This document shows positions 18,879 to 30,056 of a stretch of 64,000 nt of DNA, piece after piece. Both the position numbers and the translations under genes were made by a program. Numbering within the stretch: position 1 is the first letter of the stretch; each line of letters begins with the position of its first letter. A model generated the notes under the pieces. The model worked only from the letters and a program-made list of their open reading frames with translations, had not been told where the DNA came from and did no database searches. The DNA is from an uncultured Sphingorhabdus sp. (GTDB lineage Bacteria; Pseudomonadota; Alphaproteobacteria; Sphingomonadales; Sphingomonadaceae). Location of the stretch: NCBI GenBank assembly GCA_947501885.1, contig CANMXN010000001.1, positions 682,001-746,000 on the forward strand, written 5' to 3'.

Positions 18879-19568
18879 ATGAAACCTACTGCACCTATTA
18901 TTCTTAGATATATTAAGCGCGCAATATATACACTATTTGCGATAATCATTATGTATATAATAGCAGCTGCGATAGGAGGCACCTTCTCATCTAATCGTCA
19001 ATGGACGCAGGCTGCTATACCAATAGAAGACCCTATAGATATATATGTCGAGACCAATGGTATCCATGTCAGTATCATTTTGCCATTAGATCAAGACGAA
19101 GGTATATTAAGCAATAAATTACGCGCTTCCCATATGAAGAACCCGCAATATCATAGCCAATATGCCATGATCGGTTGGGGGCATAAAGGTGTATATCAAA
19201 ATGCGCAAAATTGGAATGACCTGACGATAAAGGATGCGGCTAGCGCAGTTTTTGGAACGGGTGATGCATTACTGCATATATATTATCGTGATAACCCAAA
19301 GCCTAATGAATATCGCAAAAAAATCTTTATCTCAAACATACAATATCGTCATATCATGCGCAATATAGCCCAATATTTTCGTTATAATGATGATGGCAAA
19401 TTATTAGTCTATGAAGGCTATGGTCCAAACAATATTTTTTATGCGGCTAATGGTCAATATAGCGCACTCAACACCTGTAATGTATGGGTTGGTCGTATAT
19501 TGCGGGAGGCAGGCATTACAATAGGATATTGGACGCCATTTTCACAAAGTATCATGTGGCGATATTGA
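18879..19568 (+). CDS. TIGR02117/DUF2459-type membrane-anchored protein
   Basis: This 229-residue protein has one N-terminal membrane segment (AIYTLFAIIIMYIIAAAIGG) and a periplasmic domain with features I associate with the TIGR02117/DUF2459 family: DIYVETNGIHVSIILP, AMIGWGHKGVYQNA, GPNNIFYAANGQYSALNTCNVW and a Thr-Cys near the end. That family is of unknown function and sometimes lies in polyhydroxyalkanoate loci. The ORF track begins at 18834, but the ATG at 18879 removes a tail that overlaps the phhA start region. The conserved His and Cys suggest an NlpC/P60-like fold; this is inference. Confidence 0.8.
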   Translation: MKPTAPIILRYIKRAIYTLFAIIIMYIIAAAIGGTFSSNRQWTQAAIPIEDPIDIYVETNGIHVSIILPLDQDEGILSNKLRASHMKNPQYHSQYAMIGWGHKGVYQNAQNWNDLTIKDAASAVFGTGDALLHIYYRDNPKPNEYRKKIFISNIQYRHIMRNIAQYFRYNDDGKLLVYEGYGPNNIFYAANGQYSALNTCNVWVGRILREAGITIGYWTPFSQSIMWRY

Positions 19569-19850
19569 GCAAGATTTTATGATTGACGGACGTTGTTTTA
19601 TCACAAAAATCAATGATATTATATCTTTAGATTCAACTTACATTTCCATCATTGCATGCCAGCGATTATATTTAGAGCAACTCATCGGGTTTAATAATAA
19701 ACATCTGTCCATAAGAACGTTCTAATATGCCTTTAAGTTTTACTTTGCTATCAGTCAGTAAATTATTTTTTCTGAATGTATGACATTTGACATTATGGTT
19801 TTTAGTTTTGTATGAAAATTATATTTAATCAAGCCTGAAAGGTCCCATAT

Positions 19851-20651
19851 ATGCCAATTTCCACATATGTAATAATAGCAATTTTTGTTACATTTGCAGT
19901 TCTGGAATTGGTCTACACTCGTTTATTTCACAAAAATGAGCAAACTTCCGACGATGCGATAGTAGAAATATTGGGGTCATTGACTTTAGTATTTTTAACG
20001 CAACCAATGATTATATTATTCGTACAATGGGCTATGGATGGGTTAGTGCCAGATTGGCAAGGGGCTATAGCAAGCATTAATGTTTTTGCAGCCATTGCCC
20101 TTTTTCTAATTTTCGATGATATGACACAATATTGGCTTCACCGCGCATCTCATAGTTTCGAGTGGCTTTATCATCTTCACAGAGCGCACCATAATGCCCG
20201 CTATATGAGCATCAGATTGGTATATCGAAATAATTTCTTCTATTATTTGTTCATGCCCGGAATATGGTTTTCAGCAATACTCATATATCTTGGCCTTGGT
20301 TGGTTCTTCGCAGGATATATAGTCATTAAAATGCTCGTCATTATCGCGGCTCACAGTGATGTTGCTTGGGACAAAAAACTATATGCTATTCCAGCTCTCT
20401 CGCCTTTCATGTGGATATTAGAACGTACGATCTCAACTCCAGCTACGCATCATGCCCACCATGGACGTCATAAAGATGATGAAGCGGTTCATTACAAAGG
20501 CAATTATGGCAATTTGTTATTCTTTTGGGACATATTATTTGGCACTGCCAAAATAACACGGCAATATCCGAAAAGCTATGGTGTGGAGAATCTACCCAAT
20601 ATTGGCCCAGCGCGCATGTTAGCTTGGCCAGTTTTTAGAAGGTTAGGATAA
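19851..20651 (+). CDS. fatty acid hydroxylase/sterol desaturase family protein
   Basis: This 266-residue integral membrane di-iron oxidase has three His boxes: HRASHS, HLHRAHHN and HAHHGRH, among four or five membrane helices. The family oxidises lipids, sterols, carotenoids or hopanoid-like substrates. The exact substrate cannot be read here. It stands alone after a 280-bp gap and is followed by a structured region ending in a terminator at 20.8 kb, which could also terminate this transcript. Confidence 0.88.
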   Translation: MPISTYVIIAIFVTFAVLELVYTRLFHKNEQTSDDAIVEILGSLTLVFLTQPMIILFVQWAMDGLVPDWQGAIASINVFAAIALFLIFDDMTQYWLHRASHSFEWLYHLHRAHHNARYMSIRLVYRNNFFYYLFMPGIWFSAILIYLGLGWFFAGYIVIKMLVIIAAHSDVAWDKKLYAIPALSPFMWILERTISTPATHHAHHGRHKDDEAVHYKGNYGNLLFFWDILFGTAKITRQYPKSYGVENLPNIGPARMLAWPVFRRLG

Positions 20652-20714
20652 ATCAACAGATAATATGTCTCATAATGTAAAACCTTATAAAGAAAATATA
20701 AAGGCTATAGACAG

Positions 20715-20813
20715 CATATATCTTAATGATAAGATCATGGTTCAAGCGTAGGAGAGAACGCTTAAGCCGTAGTGGTGCACCTGCATGGGGGCATAAGGTG
20801 CGCCACTACTTTT
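20715..20813 (+). ncRNA. candidate structured RNA: three consecutive hairpins ending in a terminator
   Basis: Three simple stems follow each other on the plus strand. They are ATCTTA/TAAGAT with loop ATGA (20720-20735), AAGCGT/ACGCTT with loop AGGAGAGA (20744-20763), and a 14-bp stem beginning GTAGTGG (20769-20809) followed by TTTT. The loop of the second is Shine-Dalgarno-like and that of the third contains GGGGG. It could be a stand-alone small RNA or the processed 3' end of the upstream hydroxylase mRNA. No promoter is obvious, and no known RNA family is recognised. Confidence 0.4.
20769..20813 (+). terminator. rho-independent terminator with G-rich loop
   Basis: GTAGTGGTGCACCT pairs with AGGTGCGCCACTAC through fourteen pairs, one of them G-U, around a G-rich loop and is followed by TTTT. 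The opposite strand has no T-run, so it acts on plus-strand transcription, that is, on the fatty acid hydroxylase-family gene or the candidate small RNA. Confidence 0.75.
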
Positions 20814-20865
20814 CCACCATATAAGTTTATAAATATCTAAAATAGTTGCGTATTGCAACTAAAGC

Positions 20866-22953
<2,088 letters not shown>

Positions 22954-22956
22954 CTA

Positions 22957-23253
22957 TCAACCCGCCTTGGGTGTTACCTCAAAACGATGGCCAAAGCCTT
23001 CGATAAATTCACGCCCTTGCGCAATGGCATTTTGCACCTGTGGTAATTGCAATGATGCGCTATGATCTTCTTTGCTGAGCCAATATTCAGTAACCCAAAT
23101 GCTATTTTCATCCGCCATATCTTCGGAAATGATATAAGAAATATTACCAGGCATATTGCGCGTTCCATGTGCTAATATGTCAATCAACGCATCGCGCATG
23201 CCTGCCTTAACGTTAATTTGCGTAATAATTCCATAGGGAAAGACTTCTTCCAT
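22957..23253 (-). CDS. antibiotic biosynthesis monooxygenase-domain protein
   Basis: This is a small dimeric alpha/beta ABM-fold protein of about 98 residues. YGIITQINVKAGMRDALIDIL and WVTEYWLSKEDHSASLQLPQVQNAI are characteristic; relatives include putative quinol monooxygenases. The ORF track starts at a TTG (23340) that overlaps the recN stop. I prefer the ATG at 23253, because AGGAG lies five bases upstream of it. The longer reading would add a twin-Arg-like hydrophobic leader (GRRILLQHIGGAAVAASLP), so an exported form is not excluded. It sits between recN and ligA. The substrate is unknown. Confidence 0.75.
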   Translation of the reverse strand: MEEVFPYGIITQINVKAGMRDALIDILAHGTRNMPGNISYIISEDMADENSIWVTEYWLSKEDHSASLQLPQVQNAIAQGREFIEGFGHRFEVTPKAG

Positions 23254-23336
23254 ATCAGCTCCTATCAATTGGTTAATCGGTAATGATGCCGCCACAGCTG
23301 CACCGCCTATATGCTGCAACAAGATACGCCGGCCAA

Positions 23337-24998
23337 TCAAGCGACTTCCAACAATCTATCGGCTTGCGCTTTCGCTTCTTCGGTTACTTGCGCGCCCGAG
23401 AGCATTCGCGCAATTTCTTGGCGGCGGTCATCTGCATCTAAAGCCTTCACATCGGTACGCGTCACGATACCCTCGGAAGATTTGGCGATGAAATAATGCG
23501 CAGATCCTTTTGCGGCCACTTGCGGACTATGCGTCACAGCCAGCATTTGTTTACCGCTTAGTGCTAATTTAAGCAGCCTTTCCCCGATGGCAGATGCCAC
23601 CGCCCCGCCAACACCGCGGTCAATCTCATCAAATATGATGGTTTGCGCTCCACCCTCTTCGGCCAAAGCGACTTTCAGCGCCAATATAAAGCGCGATAAT
23701 TCCCCGCCCGATGCAATTTTAGTAAGCGGAGCAAAAGGCGCACCAGGATTGGTAGAGATTAGAAATTCCACCTTATCCATGCCATTTTCGCCCCAGCGGC
23801 TCTCATCAAGCAAAGCCACATCGGTTTGAAACTTTGCCGCATCCAATTTAAGCGGCACAAGTTCATTCATCACCGCAGAATCAAGAGCTTTTGCTGCTTT
23901 CTGACGTTTTTGAGACAGCTCTCTCGCAGTATCAAAATAGCTCTGCTTTTTGCTTTCCACTTCGGCTTCCAATTTTGCAAGCCCCTCACCACCCGCTTGT
24001 ATGGCCGATAATTTCTCTGACAAATCAGATAATAAGGTCGGTAATGTATCAGGCGCCACATTATGTTTTCTGGCCAAAGCACGTAGCTCAAAGAGACGCA
24101 CTTCAATATCATCCAATCGCACAGGGTCAAAGCTAAGCGAAAAGCTCGCCTCATTCAATTTACTCTCGGCCTCATTTGCCTCAATGATAGCACGATCAAG
24201 CGATGATAAAGCCTCACTCAACGCAGCATGCTCGGGGGCGATACGCTCTAACTTGCGGGCTGATGCGCGTAATTTGGTAACACCGCTATCTTTACCATCA
24301 AAACTTGAAAGTACTGATTTCAGCTCTTCGGTTAAGCGCTCACCTTTTTGCATATCGCTGCGCTCGCCTGCTAACTCTTCTTCTTCGCCATCAATAGGGT
24401 TAAAAGCCTGTAATTCCTCTACACTATGTTCCAACCATTCGCGGTCACGCTCGGCTTGATCGAGACTAGCACGCGCAGTTTCTAATTTGTTTTGCGCCTC
24501 TTTCCATGCACGGAAAAGGCGCGATACAGCATCGCAATCACAGCGCCCATAGCTATCGAGCAAATCACGATGACCCGATGGATTGAGAAGTCCGCGATCA
24601 TCATGTTGCCCGTGAATCTCCACCAGATGACGACCAATATTGCGCAATAATGCTGCACTACAAGGTTGATCATTGATATAGGCTTTGCTGCCGCCATCGG
24701 CCTTCACAATGCGGCGAATAAGCAGCGGTTCTCCCGCTTCACAATCAATATCATTTTCGATAAGCGTATCTCGCAAAACACCACTGGGTGGATCAAAAGT
24801 AGCTATCACTTGCGCCTTATCGCTGCCATTACGCACCAATCCACTCTCGGCACGCATGCCCAGCGCCAGTCCAAGCGAGTCTAGCAATATTGATTTACCC
24901 GCGCCTGTTTCACCTGTTAAAACGCCCAAACCTGAACGAAAATCAAGCGAGAGCGCCTCAATAAGCACTATATTTTGAATATTTAAATTCTGGAGCAT
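23337..24998 (-). CDS. recN: DNA repair protein RecN
   Basis: This is a 553-residue SMC-like ATPase for double-strand-break repair. The Walker A is GVLTGETGAGKSILLDSLGLALG near residue 30, followed by long coiled-coil arms. The C-terminal half has an ABC signature (IASGGELSRFILALK), a Walker B (AQTIIFDEIDRGVGGAVASAIG) and the following His switch (LAVTHSPQVAAKGSAHY). The length is normal. It follows bamD by 13 bp on the minus strand; bamD-recN-ligA is a common sphingomonad order. Confidence 0.97.
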   Translation of the reverse strand: MLQNLNIQNIVLIEALSLDFRSGLGVLTGETGAGKSILLDSLGLALGMRAESGLVRNGSDKAQVIATFDPPSGVLRDTLIENDIDCEAGEPLLIRRIVKADGGSKAYINDQPCSAALLRNIGRHLVEIHGQHDDRGLLNPSGHRDLLDSYGRCDCDAVSRLFRAWKEAQNKLETARASLDQAERDREWLEHSVEELQAFNPIDGEEEELAGERSDMQKGERLTEELKSVLSSFDGKDSGVTKLRASARKLERIAPEHAALSEALSSLDRAIIEANEAESKLNEASFSLSFDPVRLDDIEVRLFELRALARKHNVAPDTLPTLLSDLSEKLSAIQAGGEGLAKLEAEVESKKQSYFDTARELSQKRQKAAKALDSAVMNELVPLKLDAAKFQTDVALLDESRWGENGMDKVEFLISTNPGAPFAPLTKIASGGELSRFILALKVALAEEGGAQTIIFDEIDRGVGGAVASAIGERLLKLALSGKQMLAVTHSPQVAAKGSAHYFIAKSSEGIVTRTDVKALDADDRRQEIARMLSGAQVTEEAKAQADRLLEVA

Positions 24999-25011
24999 AG
25001 ACCCCCGAACA

Positions 25012-25797
25012 TCACGCCTCTGGCGCGTGCTTTTCCATCAATTTAAACGCTTTTTCATACCATTCACTACCAGGGTAATTGCTACCCAAAACAGCAGCAG
25101 AGCGCTTGGCTTCATCCAATACGCCCAATGCCAAATAGCTTTCCGTTAAACGAAATAATGCCTCTGGCGTATGGGTTGTTGTATCAAATCTATCTACCAC
25201 TTCACGGAACCGAATAACCGAAGCCAGCCACAATGAACGGCGCTGATAAAAACGACCAATTTCCATTTCTTTACCAGCCAAATGATCACGCACGAGATCA
25301 ATTTTCAAGCCCGCATCCGCAGCATAGCGCGTATTGGGATAACGGCGCTGCACTTCACCCAATGCAGCCAGAGCATTACCAGTGGTTTTTTGATCACGCG
25401 TTACATCACTAATGCGTTCATAATGACACAAAGCGATCAAATAATAAGCATAAGGCGCATCTTTATTACCAGGGTGAATAGAGAGGAAACGACTCGCTGA
25501 GCGAATAGATTCGTCATATTTATTATCGAGATAATAGCTAAATGCGCTCATAAGCTGTGCACGGCGCGACCAAGGTGAGAATGGATGCTGACGCTCCACT
25601 TCATCAAACAGGGCTGCCGCCACGGCATAATTCTTATTATCAAGCCGTTCTTTTGCTGCATTATAAAGCGTATTAACATCGCGTGCGATAAATTTGGTAT
25701 CAGCTTTTTTACCGCCTGTTGAGCAACCCGCCAGCAATGCAGCGCCAATCGCAACCATCATAGGTTTGGAAAATGTAGATAAAATTTTCTGTGTCAT
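25012..25797 (-). CDS. bamD: outer membrane assembly lipoprotein BamD
   Basis: This 261-residue lipoprotein of the BAM complex helps insert beta-barrel proteins into the outer membrane. A lipobox (LLAGCS) gives acylation at the Cys near residue 25, followed by TPR-like helical repeats (YNAAKERLDNKNYAVAAALF, FSYYLDNKYDESIRSASRFL). The length is normal. It lies between the pnp terminator and recN. The usual lpxC neighbour is not visible. Confidence 0.95.
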   Translation of the reverse strand: MTQKILSTFSKPMMVAIGAALLAGCSTGGKKADTKFIARDVNTLYNAAKERLDNKNYAVAAALFDEVERQHPFSPWSRRAQLMSAFSYYLDNKYDESIRSASRFLSIHPGNKDAPYAYYLIALCHYERISDVTRDQKTTGNALAALGEVQRRYPNTRYAADAGLKIDLVRDHLAGKEMEIGRFYQRRSLWLASVIRFREVVDRFDTTTHTPEALFRLTESYLALGVLDEAKRSAAVLGSNYPGSEWYEKAFKLMEKHAPEA

Positions 25798-25843
25798 AAT
25801 TTACCCTTAATAGCAGATATAGGCTTAGCCAATAGCTAAATAT

Positions 25844-25874
25844 AAAAAAGCCGCAGGCACAGAGCCCACGGCTT
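25844..25874 (-). terminator. terminator downstream of pnp
   Basis: AAGCCG pairs with CGGCTT around an inner GGC/GCC stem with a 2x2 internal loop. On the minus strand the hairpin is followed by six T, about 60 bp after the pnp stop, so it should end the rpsO-pnp transcript before bamD. Confidence 0.7.
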
Positions 25875-25933
25875 AAATATTTAACGTCATTATCTGTATA
25901 GGACATGAATTTTGTCCCAATGATAAGCTTTAT

Positions 25934-28210
25934 TTATTCACCAGTAATAAAGTCAGGTAATCCAGTGTCAGAGCCGTCTTTACCGCCCTTATCACCTTTG
26001 TCACTGCCTTTATCACGTCCACGGCCACCACGTCCATCACGGCGAGGCTTACGATCACCACCTCTATTACCTTTGGGTTTATTTTCGCGCGGCGGACGGG
26101 TGTCTTCTAATTCTTCACCCGTTTCTTGATCAACAACACGCATGGACAGGCGCACTTTGCCGCGCTGATCAATTTCAAGGACTTTCACCTTGACTTCTTG
26201 ACCTTCACTGAGCTCATCCGCTACTTTTTCAACGCGCTCGTCCTTAATCTCAGAAACATGAACAAGGCCATCTTTGCCGCCCATGAAGTTCACAAATGCA
26301 CCAAAGTCCACAAGGTTTACGACTTTACCGTCATAAATTTTACCAACTTCGGCTTCTTCGACAATGCCTTCGATCCATTTCATCGCAGCATCAATCTGTG
26401 ATTTGTCGGAAGAGGAGACTTTGACCAAACCTTCATCATCAATATCAACTTTCGCGCCAGTTTCAGCAACGATTTCACGGATGACTTTACCGCCAGTACC
26501 AATGATGTCACGGATTTTTGATTTGTCGATTTGGATCGTTTCGATGCGCGGTGCATGCTCAGAAAGCTCTGTACGCGCATTACCCAATGCTTTGGTCATT
26601 TCACCCAATATGTGGGCACGACCTTCGCTCGCTTGATGCAATGCAGTTTTGAAGATTTCTTCGGTAATACCCGCAATCTTAATATCCATTTGCATAGTGG
26701 TGATGCCCTTTTCGGTACCCGCCACTTTGAAATCCATATCGCCTAAATGATCTTCGTCCCCCAAAATATCGGAGAGAACAGCAAAATCATCGCCTTCTAA
26801 GATTAGACCCATCGCAATACCAGAAACAGGACGCTCAATAGGAACGCCAGCATCCATCATCGATAAACAACCACCGCAAATGGTCGCCATTGAAGAAGAA
26901 CCATTGGATTCGGTAATGTCTGACAAGATACGGATTGTATATGGAAAATCTTCCAATGTTGGCAGAATTGGACGCAATGCACGGAATGCCAATTTGCCAT
27001 GACCAATTTCGCGGCGTCCTGGCGCACCAAAGCGGCCCACTTCACCCACCGAATAAGGAGGGAAGTTATAGTGCAACATGAAATTGCTATAGCTTAGCCC
27101 ATCAAGACCATCGATCATTTGTTCAGCATCTTTTGTACCCAATGTTGTGGTACAAATGGCTTGCGTTTCACCGCGTGTGAACAATGCGCTACCATGCGTG
27201 CGCGGCAAGAAGCCAACGATGGATTCAATCTGACGAACTTCATTGGTTTTACGGCCATCAATCCGCTGACCATCCTTAAGGATCGCACCGCGCACAATGT
27301 CAGCTTCCAATTTCTTGGCTTGCTTCATAGCGGTCATCATGGCTTGGCCATCAACTTCTTGCGCTTCGAAATGCGCTTTGGCTTTATCACGTGCGGCATT
27401 TAATGCATTGCTGCGCTCGCTTTTGTCGGTGATTTTATAGGCTGCGGCAATATCATCACCGATAAGTGCGCGAATTTCTTCTTTAACATCAGAATTACCC
27501 TCGCTTGTGGCGAGTTCCCATGGCTCTTTTGCGGCTTGTTCGGCCAAATCAATAATCAGGTTCACAACCTTCTTAATCTCATCATGCGCAAACATAACAG
27601 CGCCAAGCATGACGTCTTCGGATAATTCTTTTGCTTCTGATTCCACCATCATTACGGCATTACCTGTCGCCGCGACAACCAGATCCAATTCACCCTCAGC
27701 TACTTTTTCCATATTGGGGTTTAATTGATATTCGCCTTCAGCATAGCCGATACGAGCAGCACCAATTGGCCCCATGAACGGAACGCCAGAAATAGTGAGC
27801 GCCGCTGATGCAGCCAACATCGCAACAATATCAGGTTCGTTTTCGCCATCATAACTTAATACTTGGCAGATAACGTTAATCTCGTTGTAAAACCCTTCTG
27901 GGAAGAGCGGGCGTACAGGACGATCGATCAAACGGCTTGTAAGTGTTTCTTTTTCAGTCGCACCGCGCTCGCGTTTAAAGAAACCACCTGGAATACGTCC
28001 AGCGGCTGAGAATTTTTCTTGATAATGGACGGTTAACGGAAAGAAATCCTGTCCATCTTTTACTGATTTTGCAGCCGTTACTGCACATAAAACAACGGTT
28101 TCGCCTAATGTTGCGATAACTGCACCATCGGCTTGACGGGCAACCTGCCCTGTTTCCAGAGTGAGGGTTTGTCCGCCCCATTCCATTTCTACTTTTTTAA
28201 TGTCAAACAT
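25934..28210 (-). CDS. pnp: polyribonucleotide nucleotidyltransferase
   Basis: This is the 758-residue PNPase, a phosphorolytic 3'-5' exoribonuclease of the degradosome. It has two RNase PH domains (first about residues 12-145; second about 310-550 with [15 protein letters not shown] and [19 protein letters not shown]), a KH domain ([22 protein letters not shown]) and an S1 domain ([26 protein letters not shown]). The C-terminal tail is Arg/Gly/Lys/Asp-rich and low-complexity, longer than in E. coli. It is preceded by a 190-bp gap holding tandem terminators and a hairpin leader, as in autoregulated pnp genes. Confidence 0.98.
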   Translation of the reverse strand: MFDIKKVEMEWGGQTLTLETGQVARQADGAVIATLGETVVLCAVTAAKSVKDGQDFFPLTVHYQEKFSAAGRIPGGFFKRERGATEKETLTSRLIDRPVRPLFPEGFYNEINVICQVLSYDGENEPDIVAMLAASAALTISGVPFMGPIGAARIGYAEGEYQLNPNMEKVAEGELDLVVAATGNAVMMVESEAKELSEDVMLGAVMFAHDEIKKVVNLIIDLAEQAAKEPWELATSEGNSDVKEEIRALIGDDIAAAYKITDKSERSNALNAARDKAKAHFEAQEVDGQAMMTAMKQAKKLEADIVRGAILKDGQRIDGRKTNEVRQIESIVGFLPRTHGSALFTRGETQAICTTTLGTKDAEQMIDGLDGLSYSNFMLHYNFPPYSVGEVGRFGAPGRREIGHGKLAFRALRPILPTLEDFPYTIRILSDITESNGSSSMATICGGCLSMMDAGVPIERPVSGIAMGLILEGDDFAVLSDILGDEDHLGDMDFKVAGTEKGITTMQMDIKIAGITEEIFKTALHQASEGRAHILGEMTKALGNARTELSEHAPRIETIQIDKSKIRDIIGTGGKVIREIVAETGAKVDIDDEGLVKVSSSDKSQIDAAMKWIEGIVEEAEVGKIYDGKVVNLVDFGAFVNFMGGKDGLVHVSEIKDERVEKVADELSEGQEVKVKVLEIDQRGKVRLSMRVVDQETGEELEDTRPPRENKPKGNRGGDRKPRRDGRGGRGRDKGSDKGDKGGKDGSDTGLPDFITGE

Positions 28211-28214
28211 GTAT

Positions 28215-28255
28215 TTTCCTTATATCCCGCCATGCCCTATGCAAAGCGGGGCCTT
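28215..28255 (-). promoter_or_regulatory. hairpin in the pnp leader
   Basis: GCCCCGC and GCGGG pair across a loop about 15 bases long just upstream of the pnp start on the minus strand. In E. coli, PNPase autoregulates through a leader stem cut by RNase III. This hairpin sits where such a control would be, but the mechanism here is inferred. Confidence 0.35.
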
Positions 28256-28337
28256 TTTACCGAGAAATTCCGTCTCAGCACGGTTGGGCTAAAATTCTAT
28301 GCCCTAGGCTATCTATCGAATTATAAATGAGCCTTTC

Positions 28338-28359
28338 AAAAAAGCGGCAAACACGCCGC
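28338..28359 (-). terminator. second of two tandem terminators after rpsO
   Basis: GCGGC and GCCGC form a 5-bp GC stem, followed on the minus strand by TTTTTT. It lies about 9 bp beyond the first terminator. Together they would strongly uncouple rpsO from pnp, although some readthrough into pnp is usual in this operon. Confidence 0.65.
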
Positions 28360-28367
28360 CCTCATGC

Positions 28368-28391
28368 AAAAAGCGGCCCCGTAAGGCCGCT
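28368..28391 (-). terminator. first terminator after rpsO
   Basis: AGCGGCC pairs perfectly with GGCCGCT around a six-base loop. On the minus strand it is followed by TTTTT, 10 bp after the rpsO stop. Confidence 0.8.
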
Positions 28392-28400
28392 CTCTAATTC

Positions 28401-28670
28401 TTATTTACGCAGACCGAGTTTACCGATTAGGTCTTTGTAGCGCGCTTCATCTTTACCTTTAAGATAATCCAAAAGCGAACGGCGTTTATTCACCATCATT
28501 AAAAGACCGCGGCGCGAGTGATTATCTTTGTGATGGCCTTTGAAATGCTCGGTAAGATTAACAATTCTCTCTGTTAAAATAGCGATTTGTACTTCTGGAG
28601 ACCCTGTATCACCATCCATACGGCCATATTCTTTTGATAATTCTGCTTTGCGTTCTACTGTAATTGTCAT
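28401..28670 (-). CDS. rpsO: 30S ribosomal protein S15
   Basis: This is the 89-residue S15, which binds 16S rRNA and helps form the platform of the small subunit. The whole family sequence is present, with [37 protein letters not shown] and [14 protein letters not shown]. The ORF track starts six codons earlier (28688); I use the ATG at 28670 because it gives the standard 89 residues and the usual MTITVERK start. It overlaps nothing and follows truB closely on the minus strand. Confidence 0.98.
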   Translation of the reverse strand: MTITVERKAELSKEYGRMDGDTGSPEVQIAILTERIVNLTEHFKGHHKDNHSRRGLLMMVNKRRSLLDYLKGKDEARYKDLIGKLGLRK

Positions 28671-28684
28671 ATTTTTTCCTACGA

Positions 28685-30055
28685 TCACCCTATATTAAAA
28701 CCGCGAATGATGCGCACATCTCCGTGCGAAATCTCTACCAAAGCAATTGGGATTTCATTTTCCCATGCCAAGTGGAGACCATCCCCTGCGACCCCAGATA
28801 AGACACGGCCCTGTTGGATCGCTTTTGCCTGTTCTGAGGAGAGGTAAAGTGCCGGGGTGTCGTCCAGCGCTGCCTCCATTGGCAAAATTATGTCTTTCAA
28901 TGGCGCGCCTTTACCGATTTCATCCAATTTGTCCAGCGAAATCGTATGCTTTAAGGAAAATGGCCCTGCCTTTATACGCCTTAGCATTACGACATGACCA
29001 ACACTGCCAAGCACATACGCAATATCACGCGCCAAAGAACGTATGTAAGTCCCCTTCGAAACATGAGCGCACAGCGTAATTTGCGAGATTTGCTCAGCAT
29101 CCGATCCTTCGACAGGCTCAGGACGAACGGTAGGTTTATGCAGCTCATGCTCTTTAACATCGTCATGCTGAACTTGGTTCAGTATAACGCTATCGTCATT
29201 CTGTTCTAACCGCTTCTGCATCTCGCCCAGACCATCATTAACACGCACTTCGTCATGCTGAACTTGGTTTAGTATCTTATTGTCATGTGATCCTGAAATA
29301 AATTCAGGATGACGGTGGGTAGCTTCAGGATGACGGTGGGTAGCTTCAGGATGACGGGTGGTAGCTTCAGGATGACGGTGGGTAGCTTCAGGATGACGGG
29401 TGGTAGCTTCAAGATTATTGTCGGCGGCTTCAGGATTACGTGCGGTAACTACACTATGGCGGGTGTTAGTTTTAAGATGATGGATAGTGGCGTCAGGATG
29501 ATCAAGGCTAACTCCTTGGTCATTGAAGCTAATATTATCATGATGTGAGGCAGATTGAGAATAAAATAACTGAACAATATTCAAATCAAAAATCGTAACA
29601 TTGCGCCTCTTCATTTCAACATCAACGCCTGCTCGCGCCAGGTCATAGGCGCGCTGCCCATTAATTTTAAGCGCACTATATTTTGGCGGTATCTGTTCAA
29701 TGTCACCAATAAACTCAGCCAAGGCGTCTTTAATTTGTTCCAATGTTGGCCTCACATCAGAGGTCTCGCTGACATCGCCCTCGCTATCCAATGTTTCGGT
29801 TTCTACGCCAAATTGGATTGTAAACTCATAAATCTTGCTCGCATCGAGCATTCGCCCACACAATTTTGTTGCCTCACCCAAAGCAATAGGAAGGACACCA
29901 CTCGCCAGTGGATCAAGTGTACCGCCATGACCAACTTTGAGTTTATCTTTGCCTTTGCCCAATAAACCCGCCTCGCGCAAATTACGTTTAACAGCGCCTA
30001 CAGCTTGCGTGGAGCCAAGCCCCAATGGCTTGTCTAATATGATCCAACCATGATG
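28685..30055 (-). CDS. truB: tRNA pseudouridine(55) synthase with a large repeat-derived insert and a damaged start
   Basis: TruB makes pseudouridine 55 in the tRNA T-loop. The catalytic Asp is in [12 protein letters not shown] (residue 38 from the TTG), and [17 protein letters not shown] and [15 protein letters not shown] are normal. Between residues about 155 and 312 lies an insert that normal TruB lacks, at the beta-hairpin loop before the KGTYIRS strand. It is built from palindromic-repeat peptides ([16 protein letters not shown] twice, RPEPVEG) and ten heptads of the type ATHRHPE. The reading frame is open through all of it. The frame upstream of TTG 30025 reads the usual HGWIILDKP, but the ATG expected before it reads CAT. 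Translation may start at TTG 30025, or the start may be lost. Confidence 0.85.
   Translation of the reverse strand, partial: HHGWIILDKPLGLGSTQAVGAVKRNLREAGLLGKGKDKLKVGHGGTLDPLASGVLPIALGEATKLCGRMLDASKIYEFTIQFGVETETLDSEGDVSETSDVRPTLEQIKDALAEFIGDIEQIPPKYSALKINGQRAYDLARAGVDVEMKRRNVTIFDLNIVQLFYSQSASHHDNISFNDQGVSLDHPDATIHHLKTNTRHSVVTARNPEAADNNLEATTRHPEATHRHPEATTRHPEATHRHPEATHRHPEFISGSHDNKILNQVQHDEVRVNDGLGEMQKRLEQNDDSVILNQVQHDDVKEHELHKPTVRPEPVEGSDAEQISQITLCAHVSKGTYIRSLARDIAYVLGSVGHVVMLRRIKAGPFSLKHTISLDKLDEIGKGAPLKDIILPMEAALDDTPALYLSSEQAKAIQQGRVLSGVAGDGLHLAWENEIPIALVEISHGDVRIIRGFNIG
29105..29310. repeat. cluster of dispersed palindromic repeats inside truB
   Basis: Three kinds of short element well known from alphaproteobacterial and other genomes lie here. 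One copy of the CTTCGACAGGCTCAGGACGA type (29107-29126) encodes RPEPVEG. Two copies of CGTCATGCTGAACTTGGTT (from about 29162 and 29250) encode the ILNQVQHD peptide. One TCCTGAA-ATAAATTCAGGA palindrome (29290-29309) encodes HPEFISGS. All are kept in the truB frame. Confidence 0.8.
29303..29512. repeat. 21-bp tandem repeat array, ten units, in frame in truB
   Basis: Units start every 21 bases at 29303, 29324, 29345, 29366, 29387 and onward. The five at the low-coordinate end are nearly identical (TTCAGGATGACGGTGGGTAG plus C, with a GGGTGG variant), and the next five become steadily more degenerate. Each unit encodes ATHRHPE or ATTRHPE on the minus strand. The unit begins with the same 12 bases as the neighbouring palindromic element, so the array probably grew from it. 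Confidence 0.9.
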
Positions 30056-30056
30056 T

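Noticed and set aside
29309-29548. A plus-strand ORF with repeated MTVGSFR
   Set aside because: It is the antisense reading of the 21-bp repeat array in truB, which has the real frame on the minus strand.
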